A stretch of DNA of 23,636 nucleotides from Apostichopus leukothele (Eukaryota > Echinodermata > Holothuroidea > Aspidochirotida > Stichopodidae): positions 1 through 23,636 of the forward strand of contig JAAAKB020032885.1 in assembly GCA_010014835.2 (NCBI GenBank). The letters are read 5' to 3'. A program made the position numbers and the translations under genes. The notes under the pieces are model-generated. The model did not search any database, had not been told where the DNA came from, and was given only the letters and a program-made list of their open reading frames with translations. Shown here piece by piece: positions 1-10,797 of this stretch. Position 1 is the stretch's first letter. The number at the start of each line of letters is the position of its first letter.

Positions 1-658
1 TAAAGAGTTAACAAAGCCCGGTGTACTTGTTGCGAGAGGCACGTTTACCTCTCCTATAGTTAGGCCCCCTCCCCCCTCCCCTCCTCAGTAGTTGTAAATG
101 GATACGTTTTTTCGATATTCACACTTACCTTCCATAAGTGAACGCTCAATAACAATCTTATTATTGTTATTTTGTTGGCTCCTACGCTTATTCAAATTAA
201 TGTTAGGGTTTACACATAGGCATTCATCGATGTCTGCAAAGCAATGTACAATGACTGATACATTGCTGCGAGCCCTGTATAACAGTGGTTATATGTGGAT
301 GGAAATTGGTGTTACTGGTCCTTTTCTGAACAGATATTCGGTTCTAAACTTTTCTAAACGACATTAACCCCATTAGGGCATTATAGCAGAAGAATTGTCA
401 CATAATACAGTATAGTAAATGTTATGAACCTTCTGTATTGGTTAAGTGGTACCCTTTGTACAAACCAACTAGTTAAAACGTCCCGACCACCTCACTCTCC
501 CTCCTCATTTGCATATGTTTTTTTCTTCATTTCCTGAACAAACCTGTTGATGTAAAATTACTTCCTCTGTAATTTCATATCCTGGTATTCACATGAAATA
601 TATAGTTTGATTTTCTACGATGAAATGTTTTTTATTTCATTTCTTTTGCCTTTCTCAG
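1..658. other. Upstream intronic or flanking DNA, no clear exon
   Basis: This stretch precedes the NACHT exon and probably belongs to the intron before it. A C/T-rich tract at 65-88 ends in CAG and would make a passable 3' splice site. After it an ATG frame at 98-367 (89 codons) contains a hydrophobic run (about residues 18-37) that could be a membrane segment. The rest of that frame resembles nothing I know, and no good donor in the phase needed by the NACHT exon follows it. I therefore do not call it a gene. The polypyrimidine tract directly before 659 belongs to the NACHT exon. Confidence 0.4.
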
Positions 659-2190
659 ACCGTATGGAGCAATTTAAAGCAGAGCTGAAAACGGAATATG
701 AATATTCACATCGTTCCATTCGACCAATCCCTTTCTTAGAGAAACACTACCCAGTCCAACGTTTGTTTCTCGAGGGAGGAGTTGAATATCTCTCTAAAGA
801 TCAGACTAAACATCAACATCGCTGGCAGAAACTAGATTCTTACAAAGACATTTTTATCAAAAATGAAATGGAAGATAACCGATGGATTATTGAAGGTGAA
901 CCAGGGTCCGGTAAATCATTCCTAACCTTACAACTCATGTATGATTGGTGTGGTCATGACGTGGAATCTTGTCTGTGTGACGTAGACATATTGATTGTAG
1001 TTAAGATGAGACAATTGTCAGGTGTGTCGTCTATTTATGAGGCTATTAAATGTTTCGTTTTATCCAAAGACTCTAAATTTTCTATTGATGATATTGAAGA
1101 AATACTTAGTGAAGCAGAAACCTCTTTAGTGATTGTGCTAGATGGGATTGACGAGTACCCTCACAACAGCCTATCAAATCATTTCATGAATATCATCAAG
1201 AAAATAATCTTACCAAAATGTAAACTTATTGTTACAACACGATCAGGTAAAATACCTCAAGAATGTGTTGATTGGACTAACCGTGTAAGATTAACGGGAT
1301 TTAGTACTGAAACACAGGAAAGGTACGTACGTGAAGTATTAACATCAGGTAATGATGATGAAACACTGAATGTTATCAAGGAATGGCTTCCAAGTACTTC
1401 AATCCTCTATGAATTCTATCAGATCCCTCTAATCTTTGTTACGTATGCTCACCTCTCTCATGAGACTGAAAGTGAACTATTGCATTGTACCTCCATAACC
1501 AGTTTCTTCAGTCACGTGATCAGCTCTCTTCATAGTCATTTTGATAATAAGATGGAATATGCAAATATGGACAGCGGCTTTGTAACAAGTGAGAAACACA
1601 ACCAGGAGTTTAATAGACTTTCGTTTCAGGGTCTTCAGTTACAATCAGAAAGTCCTCAGTGGAAGAAAGATTTACTTATCAAAGAGATTGGAGAATCTTT
1701 CATTGAAACTTTCGTATGCATTGGGATATTACGAGAGGAGGAAAGAATATCAAACCAAACTGAAGAAACTCTATCAAATTCTGAAGTCATTAAAATTATC
1801 AAATTTTATCACAACCTTTACTGTGATTGGTACGCTGCTCATTATTTGGCTGACGTCATCGCTAAGGTTGATGATCCCGATATTAAGTCTGATGGAGACG
1901 AAGGACTCGAAATACTAGAGGACTTGGATCCTTTTACCTTCCAGTACCTTTACCGATTTGCGTGTGGATTAAATCCTGCATGTGCGAAACACATATTAGA
2001 TTATCTGAGCCATATAGAATGTGGAGATGTCTTTGTGATGTTGTGTATACTTGAACAACGTGGAAAGGTAGATGGCATGAAAGACAATCTGAGGGAAATC
2101 TGTTCCAGAACATTACAGATGAGGAATCAAGATACTAGGGTGATACAGAGATCTGTTTTACAACTGATAAACATCGCTGCTAGAGAAAAG
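659..2190 (+). CDS. NLR-like gene, NACHT exon
   Basis: The exon starts after a strong polypyrimidine tract and CAG at 656-658 and ends in AAG before a GTATAG donor. It enters with two bases of a split codon and leaves in phase 0, giving 510 whole codons. In order: a linker with the motif EYSHRSIRPIP, a short lead-in to the ATPase, Walker A GEPGSGKS at 895-918, Walker B LVIVLDGIDEYP at 1126-1161, sensor LIVTTRSG near 1228-1251, then a helical region (YEFYQIPLIFVTYAHL) and FYHNLYCDWYAAHYLA. The last motif matches the winged-helix signature of NLRs, in which a His is followed by an EYxAA-like block. Upstream in-frame codons back to 607 are intron read-through and not a true start. The donor is weak beyond GT. 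Confidence 0.88.
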
Positions 2191-5100
2191 GTATAGTATA
2201 GAGTAAATTCACCATTCTGAACTGGTTACAAGGCAGAGCACAATGTGTCATATGGCACACCACTAGTATGTATGGTGTGCACATGTTGTGAACGCTATGT
2301 AAATGCTTGAAAATATCTATCTTTTATGAAAGAAAATATATGAAATGAGAAAAGGTAAGGAAACCAACAAACACACTGGTTTTAATAGTCAGTATTTTCC
2401 GCCAATCTCCTATAGTGATGATGATGAAATGCATTGTTAATATATAAGCAGAAGAATGAACACTACAGTAACTGTTCATATAGAGGTGACGTGATACTGC
2501 TGTAATAGACACGAGCATTTATTATGTGCACATGAACAACTCAAATCTATCGATTCTGATCATGTGATTTCACAGAACGAATTATATTTTCGAAAACGCC
2601 ATGTTGTTAAAAATCAGATGATGTAAAGTGCTCGACAATTATGAAAGGAACTTGGACACTGAAAAACTGTGATTATTGTGCCACATATCATATATGAATA
2701 TTCAGTAAACTTAACTGTTGATTGATGATTATTCATATTAATCAATGAAAATACTATTAATAATCGTTCTAATTATTCTTTCATTACAGATACCAGTTTC
2801 AAGTTTATATCTCTTTGAGTCTTTCCAGTCAGTAGATGTCTTAACCAGTCATATTGTTCTTAAATCTCAACTTCGTATTCCAATACTAGAGAACGTTGAG
2901 CAACTTTGGTTTGAGCAAAACGGACACGAAATGACAGAAATTGAGTTGGATGGCATCTTCAGCTTTATAGCAAAGTGTGAAAAACTGAAAACAGTAAGGT
3001 AAATATGCATCTTGAAGGTCTTATTCATAACAAGTACATTGTGTCTGTCGCGGTCTGTCGAAGGGGAACTCTCTTGGAGTGTTTCTCTTGGGGCTCAATA
3101 AAGACAATATGCTGATATTGTTTCAGGCACTGCCAAAAAACAACTAAACTGCAATAATATTTTTGATGAGAATCATTGGTTCCGTACAAAACTCAGCCTC
3201 GTTACTTAGACTAACGTTCTAAGCTTGCCTGATTATAACCTGATATTAATGTTGTGGAGTTTCGACACAGTTCGAATTCCATGCTTTTCTTCTCTGTCCA
3301 AGACGATGTTATGAAAAATATTACTAGTGGTATTCCTTATAACGAATTCGAAGTTCAAAAGTGGGGCTTCACCAGTACGCCTTACCATATTAATTACATT
3401 TTCAGGTAAATCGTTACAACCCCCCCCCCCATTCAAATTGGGTTCCTACGCCCATGGTCAGGACCTACTCTACTTGGCTGATTTATCATCTTGTACAAAA
3501 TGTACAAAACTGTACTGAAGACCCTGGATTCAATGGCAATAGTTGTTGGTAATCCCCCAAGTTCAAAAAACAACAATTTAAATCGCAGAAAATTCAAAGT
3601 TAAATCATTGTTCTATTTTCGATGTTTTTTCTCCACAGATTTAACTATTCGTTGTTACCCGTCGGATTTCATCGTCGTGCAACATTGACGTCACTAGATG
3701 AAAATAATGTTGAAGGTAATTGATGAAATAATGAAAAATAATACTTTATCTGAATATAACATTTATAATAACAACAGACTTAGTGTTAAAATACTTGTTA
3801 CGTTGACACGGGTAACAAACGTGTAGTTTTTCATTCGTAAAATATTGTTTGCTTTAACAATGACTAGCATCCCTCTAATTATTTAACACCCTGTAAGAAA
3901 TCTACACGGAATAAAATGCGTAAAACAATTGATTAGTGTATATATACCAATGGTTGTGGTATCTAGTGATTGAGGTTAAGTAAATCATGACAGGTAGGTG
4001 TTACGTCATTGTGCTTTGTATGACGTCAGATACTTGGTATGACGTCACCTGTAATTGTACGACTAAAGTTTTGTGCTTAAAATCTAAAGGATGGTCCTGA
4101 GAAAATAAGTTATTCTACTAACTTTAAGACATGTCCATCTCGTTTCAGTTTTATGGTATCCATCAGAAGTTTGGTATCGTTTGAATCTCAACTCTGGTAC
4201 TTGGCAGGTATGGATCAGTTTACATAATAACAACATATAAATAACGTGAACTACTTTATAATTCATGAATTCTTGTTATCATTTTATAAAAGAACATTAC
4301 ATCATTATTTCTACTATGTCAAATTTCTCTCTGTGAGAATTTCCCTGGTGAATTTCTTTCCGAATCATATTGCGTTGATTTTTTTGAGATTTAAACAATT
4401 ATATAGGTTGACATCAACGCACCAATGTAAATGAAAATATTAGTTAGTGTTGAAACGTAATCGCATGAGATAGAAGTAGCTTTACACCAGGCTCTCGTGA
4501 TCTGATTTTTAAATTTGTTTTATTTTTTTCCAGCACAAAATCGACAACACTGATCTCACTGAAGAAGACTACATTAGAGTGGTGAGTTCAGTTTACAAGA
4601 CGTAGATTAATGTTTGTGTGCCTCTGCCTTAGCTTTCATGAGTAGGCTTTAGTTACCCAGAAAATAGTACGGTACTTTGTCAGGTCGCCTTTATCATTTT
4701 CTTTACCTATTCACTAACCCCATCACATACATATTCACTAACCCTGTCACTGATCCTATCACTTACCCCATCACTTACATATTCACTAACCATGTCACTG
4801 ACCCCATCACATACCTATTCACTAACCCTGTCACCGACCCATCACTTACATATTCACTAAGCCTATCACTGACTCCATCACTTTCCTATTAACTAACCCT
4901 ATCACTTACCTATTCACTATCCCTGTCACTGACCCCATTACTTACTTATTCACTAACCCTGTCACTGACCCCATTACTTACCTATTCACTAACCCTGTCA
5001 CTGACCCCATTACTTACCTATTCACTAACCCTGTCACTGACCCTATCACTTACCTATTCACAAACCCTGTCACTAACCCTATCACTTACCTATTCACTAA

Positions 5101-5840
5101 CCCTGTCACTGACCCCATTACTTACCTATTCACTTACCCTGTCACTGACCCCATCACTTACCAATTCACTTATCCTGTCACTGACCCCATCGCTAACCTA
5201 TTCAGTGACCCTGTCACTGACCCCATCGCTTACCTATTCAGTGACCCTGTCACTGACCCCATCACTTACCAATTCACTTACCCTGTCTCTGACCCCACTT
5301 ACACATTTACTAAATGAACGTCACCGTCTTACGTTCGGTAATTAATATGCTTAGTCAACGCTTGGAGGTCATATTATCAAACATTTGTAACTTCAAATCA
5401 TTGACTCCGATATCAAGTGTCGACTTAGGAGAGGGCGTCTTCCTCTTTCCCTTTTCAACCGACAAATAAGTGATTTCGTTTAGACTTAACTATCTGACCT
5501 CCTATAGAATCTAACTTTGCCTCAAATTGGACCATTTGACATAAACCACAAGTATCTGGGATAAGAACCCCAGGCACCTTATATTGGAATTTGATTCAAC
5601 GATCACATTTTGGTTACAATGCATGTAAGTCTAGGTAATACTTGTACGCTGTAGATTTCATATTAACTTACGTGGCAGACTTTATAGCAGAAGAAAAATT
5701 GGTTTAAAGCTTGGAAGAAGTGTGTCTCATTCTGGTTCAAATATCTTGAAATGCGAACTCTCTCCTACTATACTCTCCTGCAATAATTTATGTTATTTCT
5801 CTATTCCTAGGTTTCCAGCTTCCGTGATATAAATGTCTAA
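659..5840 (+). CDS. NLR-like NACHT receptor gene, 3' part (six exons, 5' end missing)
   Basis: The model joins 659-2190, 2790-2998, 3639-3715, 4149-4207, 4534-4581 and 5811-5840, giving about 650 visible residues. All intron phases agree and every intron is GT-AG. The long exon carries a NACHT NTPase (Walker A GEPGSGKS, Walker B LVIVLDGIDE, sensor LIVTTRSG). The small exons give a short C-terminal extension with leucine-rich character (ENVEQLWF, AKCEKLKTVRF) but no regular LRR array. NACHT proteins of this kind oligomerise on ATP binding and act in innate immune sensing; such families are greatly expanded in sea urchins, amphioxus and other invertebrate deuterostomes. The ligand and N-terminal partner domain cannot be read because the first exon here begins in mid-codon (phase 1). 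The long open exon argues against a pseudogene. The family call is firm, the exact exon set less so, especially the last exon. Confidence 0.8.
2191..2789 (+). other. NLR-like gene intron 1
   Basis: Noncoding, A+T-rich. It ends in TTTCATTACAG. An open frame on the minus strand at 2324-2518 is unremarkable and is treated as chance. Confidence 0.7.
2790..2998 (+). CDS. NLR-like gene, exon 2 of the visible part
   Basis: Acceptor TTTCATTACAG and donor AAG|GTAAAT flank 69 codons plus two bases. Joining after REK gives IPVSSLYLFESFQSVD and later ENVEQLWFEQN and AKCEKLKTVR. The alternation of hydrophobic positions and the AKCEKLKTVRF pattern look like the first irregular leucine-rich unit after an NLR ATPase. 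An in-frame ATG at 2745 lies inside intron 1 and is not a start. Confidence 0.75.
2999..3638 (+). other. NLR-like gene intron 2
   Basis: Noncoding. It contains a C10 run at 3420-3429 and several short chance frames on both strands. It ends in a good polypyrimidine tract and CACAG. Confidence 0.65.
3639..3715 (+). CDS. NLR-like gene, exon 3 of the visible part
   Basis: This is a 77-base exon between TTTTTTCTCCACAG and the donor GAAG|GTAATT. With the two bases left by exon 2 it completes an Arg codon and then reads FNYSLLPVGFHRRATLTSLD and ENNVE. It is too short for an ORF scan. It is supported by matching phases on both sides and by a hydrophobic pattern that continues exon 2. It contains a TGACGTCA octamer at 3686-3693. 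Confidence 0.65.
3716..4148 (+). other. NLR-like gene intron 3
   Basis: A+T-rich noncoding DNA apart from the CRE-like cluster at 4003-4047, annotated separately. It ends in TCTCGTTTCAG. Confidence 0.6.
4003..4047. promoter_or_regulatory. Three CRE-like sites in NLR intron 3
   Basis: ACGTCA cores lie at 4003, 4023 and 4042. The second and third are full TGACGTCA palindromes (4021-4028 and 4040-4047) inside a 19-base partial tandem duplication (GGTATGACGTCA). TGACGTCA binds CREB/ATF bZIP dimers. Spacing of about two helical turns would put the sites on one face of the helix. The motifs are plain to see; enhancer activity is inference. Confidence 0.4.
4149..4207 (+). CDS. NLR-like gene, exon 4 of the visible part
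   Basis: A 59-base exon following TCTCGTTTCAG, with donor CAG|GTATGG. It finishes the codon split after exon 3 and reads VLWYPSEVWYRLNLNSGTWQ, ending in phase 0. The regular W/Y/L pattern looks like real protein. The phase fits exons 3 and 5. Confidence 0.65.
4534..4581 (+). CDS. NLR-like gene, exon 5 of the visible part
   Basis: A 48-base, phase 0-0 exon between TATTTTTTTCCAG and the near-consensus donor GTG|GTGAGT. It reads HKIDNTDLTEEDYIRV. Both splice sites are strong and 16 codons join without a frame change. Confidence 0.6.
4582..5810 (+). other. NLR-like gene intron 5
   Basis: About half of this 1.2-kb intron is the minisatellite at 4701-5316. The rest, 5317-5810, shows no motif beyond the final acceptor CTCTATTCCTAG. 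Confidence 0.5.
4701..5316 (+). repeat. 36-bp minisatellite made of 12-bp subunits
   Basis: Around 50 copies of a degenerate 12-mer appear in a repeating order: CACTAACCCTGT, CACTGACCCCAT, CACTTACCTATT. Three subunits make a 36-bp higher unit that recurs about 16 times with scattered substitutions and small length changes. It translates as an open repeating frame in places (FTNPVTDPIT-like), but this follows from the repeat and is not taken as coding. The 12-to-36 hierarchy suggests successive rounds of slippage or unequal exchange. Confidence 0.92.
5811..5840 (+). CDS. NLR-like gene, likely terminal coding exon
   Basis: After the acceptor CTCTATTCCTAG the phase-0 frame reads VSSFRDINV and then TAA at 5838-5840. 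It fits the end of exon 5 in phase and gives EEDYIRV-VSSFRDINV. With only ten codons the support is the acceptor quality, the phase and the nearby stop. A different downstream last exon is possible. Confidence 0.45.
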   Translation, partial: VSSFRDINV

Positions 5841-7639
5841 TATCAGCTACGTAACTCCTGTATTGAGATTTTGAGGTTGTTTCGTCACCCTACGGTCAAA
5901 TTTAAATCAATGTGAGACGTCAGAAAGATTTCAATGCATTGCTACAAAATGCACAGTATGAAAGTAATCATTTCTTTTTGTGGCATTGACCGTTTGTTAA
6001 AATGAACTTTGGATAATAGTTAAATGTTGTACATTACCTTATTTACAATGTGGGACTGTCGTTATTTATAAATACAAGCACTCCTTTCATTTGATATGTC
6101 TCAATGAACTCACGTATATTTGGGAATGAGGAGCTGTAGGGGTATGACTAGATCATTTATAATATTTAAGGCAATAATTAGTTACGACCGGAGAAAGAAT
6201 CAAACTATTTAGTCGATTTCATGTATTTCAATCTATTGTTATTGACGTAGATATTTCTAGTAATTCATTTTATGTTATGCTATTTTCTTGATAAAAACAT
6301 TTTATATCAAGATTTTTTTTTTTTTTGCAATGACGACCACCAAACTAAAAGTGTATTCGGTTGGAACGCTTGAGTTGTATACTTTACTGCGCTTGGTCGC
6401 TTGAGTTATATACTTTACTGTGTTAGGTCGCTTGAGTTATATACTTTACTGTGTTTGGTCGCTTGAGTTATATACTTTACTGTGTTAGGTCGCTTGAGTT
6501 ATATACTTTACTGTGTTAGGTCGATTAACAATGCTGGTAGCTCTTAAACTGATTTAATATTTTACTAGAAGTAATCCTAGTTTGTTTTCTCTCTTATAAT
6601 AAAATTCCACCATCTGACAAATACTATCATGAACCATAAACTATCTTTACAAGCGCCCTCTATTTGACATATACTTTGTCATGGGGCTTATGATGATTAT
6701 GTAAATATTGAATGAATATTAATCTTACGTTATCAATTTGTCAATAAAACCAGCCTCCTTAGGAGGGTTATATAAGCAGAATGAAGTCTGATCCAATACC
6801 CTGGTGAGTAAATGACAGCACAAAGTTCACAACACTTTTTGTTGACATTGTGTAAATATATCTTTATTGCTTAATATGAGAGGAGAAGATATTGTGAGTA
6901 GGGTATAAAGTAGTCAGCTGAAAATGATTAACCAATCAGCGACAAGCAGATTTGATAAGGTCATTGGTAATATTTACCTGAGACATTGATCAAACAAGTC
7001 GCCCTCGGTACGTTTATTTTATGGAAATACCGTAAATCGGTAACTGGTACAAGGCACGGATCGGCACGGAAAGGGGGGAGTTAACAGTATATCAATAAAA
7101 GGCTATATTGTTACAGCATTAGCACACTTTACAATGCTGGAGGTCTAGTTCATGATAATAAAGAGGTTCATTAGCACAATAATTACACTCAAAGAAGCAT
7201 CAAACAATGCACTTAGCAATCACTCTCTATACATGCAATGGTTTCCATTCCTTCAAGTTTGACCACAAAAGTGGCATATAATTTGATCCAAACAAAATTT
7301 GTCCTTCTATTGCTGTCCTTCGGTTACCAATATAGAAATGGAAGGACATATTTTAATCAATTTTTTATAAACAACCAAAGAGTAAGTACGTCTTTCTTTT
7401 GTTGGTCTACTTAAGTTTGCTAAAAAATAAAAACTGTCATGACACTTAAACTACATGTTTTAGTGATAAAAAAAAAACTTCTTTCTAAGTAACGGAAGGA
7501 CATGTATATCACTGAAACAAGACAAAACATGCAAAATTAAATAAATGTTTTGCAACCAGTTTTTCATGACCTAAGCTATCAAATAACAGGATATTGATGC
7601 CATTTGTATACATGTATCTTTCATGTTTCAATAGAAGAT
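5841..7639. other. NLR 3' flank and intergenic DNA
   Basis: No coding exon is recognised. Candidate poly(A) signals AATAAA lie at 6598-6603 and 6743-6748, so a 3' UTR of roughly 0.75-0.9 kb is possible. GCGCCCTCTA at 6652-6661 resembles part of a CTCF site. TATATAAG near 6770 resembles a TATA box without other promoter signs. The 31-bp minisatellite lies inside. Confidence 0.35.
6359..6530 (+). repeat. 31-bp minisatellite, about five copies
   Basis: Units anchored on GCTTGAG begin at 6368, 6399, 6430, 6461 and 6492, exactly 31 bases apart. They share GGTCGCTTGAGTTATATAC followed by TTTACTGTGTTA. Internal copies differ at one or two bases and the first is more diverged. A partial unit closes the array. 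Confidence 0.93.
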
Positions 7640-7890
7640 AACAGTGCTGGCATTTGAAGCAATGAAGCTTAGTAATCAGGAGGTTTAAGGTTCGATCCCC
7701 AGCCGGGTCATAGTAAGTTGGGTTTTTCATCTTAAGAGCTTTCTATGGTTTTCCCATCTGAAATGACTTTCTAAATTGAAAAGATTCCAATTTGAGCTAG
7801 AATGTTGAATTGGAAGCCACCCGAAGTGAAAGTTGTAATCCATATAAGCCCTTGCGGGCTTCTCCCACATTCGTGATCGTAAAAATACTA
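7640..7890 (+). mobile_element. tRNA-derived SINE, 5' part degenerate
   Basis: A pol III B-box-like block, GGTTCGATCCC at 7689-7699, sits in the typical SINE context GAGGTTTAAGGTTCGATCCC. It is followed by a non-tRNA body containing CTTGCGGGCTTCTCCCAC near 7852-7869. The A box expected about 50 bases upstream is poorly preserved (AGTGCTGGC region). No clear target-site duplication was seen, so both ends are approximate. It could also be a lone tRNA-like relic with unrelated flank. Confidence 0.5.
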
Positions 7891-10797
7891 CCTGATAAAT
7901 GATTGCGATTATCTATCACAATAAATGACATTTCTGAGATGAAAATGTTTATTACTTAATCGTAATTTTCGGTACCAAAATACAATCCAAAAAAAGGTTG
8001 AAATTAAATCTTAAAATATAGACTTTACATATTCATTTGAAATACCAAATTTGTTTCAGTTGCATGCATTTAAATGTTTTGGTCCTAATGTCCACTTTTG
8101 TGTGGAATTGCCCTTTAAAACCGAAATGACTTTATAAACCAAACAAAGGTTTATAAAACATAAACGGAAAGTTTTGGTATCACCAAAAGATCTACCTAAT
8201 ATCAATGAAAAACAACACATATATGTGAAGAAAATGACCTTAGAACAATTTATGTGATGTTTAAATGCAATGTACAACTTGTGCCTTTCAAAAGCTACTG
8301 AAATAATTCCCAGTATGACTTGAAGTGTACAGTACTGTCCCATTACTAACAATTTATACAGTCCTTGATACCAAAGTCTATCCATTCAACCAATTAAAGT
8401 TCAGTTACTATCGTAGGTACACAGTAGGTGATCCTCCGTGAAGTAATAATACTAGCCCTTTTACACAGGTAAGCCCATTTCAAGGAATTGCTCCTTCCAA
8501 TGACAAGTTAACGAATCTACCTTTGAACACTTAGATTCATGTTATAATCCAAGTCAGAGTATTTTTGGTACATGCTGTAGTATATATAGTGTACTGTAGC
8601 TTGGGTCATCTGAGGTAGACTACCTATCACATAATGAACAACTTTTTGAGTTGATTTTGATAAAATATTTGGTCACAACTCTTTTCTATCTTTAATTAAC
8701 TAGCATTCATTCCTTTCAAATACTGGACTTCAAAGAGTTCAAAGTTTTGAAACTTCCATATATGTATATTTTTAACTGTGTTTTCTATGCTACTACAACA
8801 ATGTCCAGACGACCAAAAATGGTTGAGGATTGAATAAATGACTTACTCACTGAACTTCATTGGTGAAAAACTCTCGATGAGCATCTCTGTCTGATTAATT
8901 GTCTGATTTTCAGTAATACTTGGTAGTTTAGGAAAACAAACTTGTGCAGACAAACTCAATAAGCTGCTGTATAGCTTTGTAAGTTCTGTAGTTATTAGTA
9001 GGTTTACTCATAGAATATTATCCTGATTGGTAAGTGATGGCATTTCCCTGGTTATAATATTTTTCCAAGGCCTAAGCTACTGGTACTGTATTAGTATCAA
9101 TATGTATTCCACAGTATACAGAGTTTAGCAGGCCTACAGTAGATGGTCCAAATTAGTTAATTCAGTTATGAAATTCATTCAATTTTAAAAACACATGTAC
9201 GTATGAGGCTTCAAAAGTTGGGCATATCAAAATAAATTCAAACCGGTCAAAATTTAAGCACACTGTAAAAACAATACTGTAAAAACAGAGGGAATACCAT
9301 GGACACAAGTAAGACACCAGGTGCTACTACCGCATTCACACCATAATTTAACAATCCCTTGCATGTTGGTTTGGGTATTTATGAACAACGATTTCAGGAG
9401 ATTGTAAAGACAATATGGTTTTCCATTTTTGCTTCAAGAGTAGGTAACTATATATTTAAGCCAACCTACATTAAATTTTCCTTATTTAAGCAAACTATAC
9501 CTTCTGCACCTAAAGGTAACGTGCTGATTAAGTGAGCCATATATGTTTCCTTGTCTATGCAATGTTTGTCATAACTGCAAATTTTGTAGAAACTAGCATT
9601 GCGATAAGGATAAAAAAAACCAAACCTTACTGATTGCATTTGTTCCAATTGTTCTCACATTACTGAAGACAAAACCACAAAGACATCTATCCTACCCTGA
9701 CAAATGAAGGCAGCAACTTACTCTGTACAGCCATTAAGTAATAACGGTAACATTTGATATCTTTGATTTTGCTCTGAAGTTAAATCCTGTTACTAAGGGT
9801 AGTTTGTCCAATTGGTCTTTAGTAAAATATCAGTTGAAGCAGGGAAATTTCCGTAACTTTATGCATGCATTAAATTTTACAGTATCATTGTAGTACACTG
9901 ATGAAAAAATAGTGAAAGTGCCTCAGCATAGTTCCTCCTTACACTGTACAAAGTTTAGCTGGTTTTTGTGGAAAATCAATCAAAATTGAATTAAAAACAG
10001 CGTTTACACTTTGCATTTCAGACACCTATGCTACAGTTATCTATCAGAGCAGATACATAACAATTAACATACCACAATATATGTGGTGTGAAAGGACATG
10101 TAAAGTTATCATACACCACAATACCATATTTTTATTATCTATCAAACTAAACGTGATGAATTACATACTTTTACTAACAAGTATCCATTCACCATTGCTG
10201 TCATGTACAGTTTTACGCCAACAAACCGAACTTCATTGCCAGGTTTCGTTACGTTCGTAACCAGTTTCAAATGTTGTTATATAACCTAGCCCGAACATTA
10301 TCAGGGTATAATATATCTGGTATTGCATCGCTAAATGCTATGCCAAGTGGTCAAACTGCTATGTATACACCAACCATAGTATTTTGTATGGGAACGTTAA
10401 GTCACTTAAAAACTGCTCTAAAAAAAATCGAGCAATAATTTATTCCCTGCTTATGATTAGGCCCTCGCCTAAAAAGTTAGGCCTAGCCTATGCCTGACCC
10501 ACCAGCATTAATCTAAATATTATTCAACACTCAGGTAAGTTAAAACTAACGTCGTCAAGGCTTCCTACAATTTATTTTTAAGACAGACAGTTGATGCAAA
10601 ATAGTCTAGGCTAGGTCTAACTAGTAACAACTATAAAAGTAGAACACCTAGGGCTATTCCTACATAAGCCTATGCTACCCTGCATTGAATAAGGTACAGT
10701 ACCCGTTGCTAATTAACTATGGCTCAGCCTAGGCCTAACTAGGCCTAGGCTAATACAAACTTAGTCTTCGCCTCAAGATAAGTTATCAACAGCAACA
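7891..10797. other. Intergenic or noncoding-transcript region, nothing identified
   Basis: Almost 3 kb of A+T-rich DNA with no exon I can support on either strand. Minus-strand frames at 8056-8385 and 9466-9648 have no recognisable domain and low-complexity hydrophobic content. From 10450 to 10760 the palindrome TAGGCCTA and variants become frequent. If the minus-strand donor at 10803 is real, this could be intron or 3' UTR of a minus-strand transcript, but its coding part was not found. Confidence 0.3.

Noticed and set aside
98-367. Open frame with a membrane-like stretch before the NACHT exon
   Set aside because: No donor of suitable phase and quality, and no recognisable domain outside the hydrophobic run.
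2745-2789. ATG-initiated signal-peptide-like start before NLR exon 2
   Set aside because: It is the A/T-rich end of intron 1 read through the acceptor; the exon joins the NACHT exon in matching phase at 2790.
4677-4892. Repeat-encoded protein (FTNPVTDPIT units)
   Set aside because: A by-product of the 12/36-bp minisatellite; there is no conserved frame across the whole array.
6700-6800. Possible solo LTR suggested by AATAAA and TATATAAG
   Set aside because: The order of signals is wrong for an LTR, and no terminal repeats, primer site or element interior were seen.
8056-8385. 109-codon minus-strand frame
   Set aside because: No domain, biased hydrophobic composition, no splice or promoter context.
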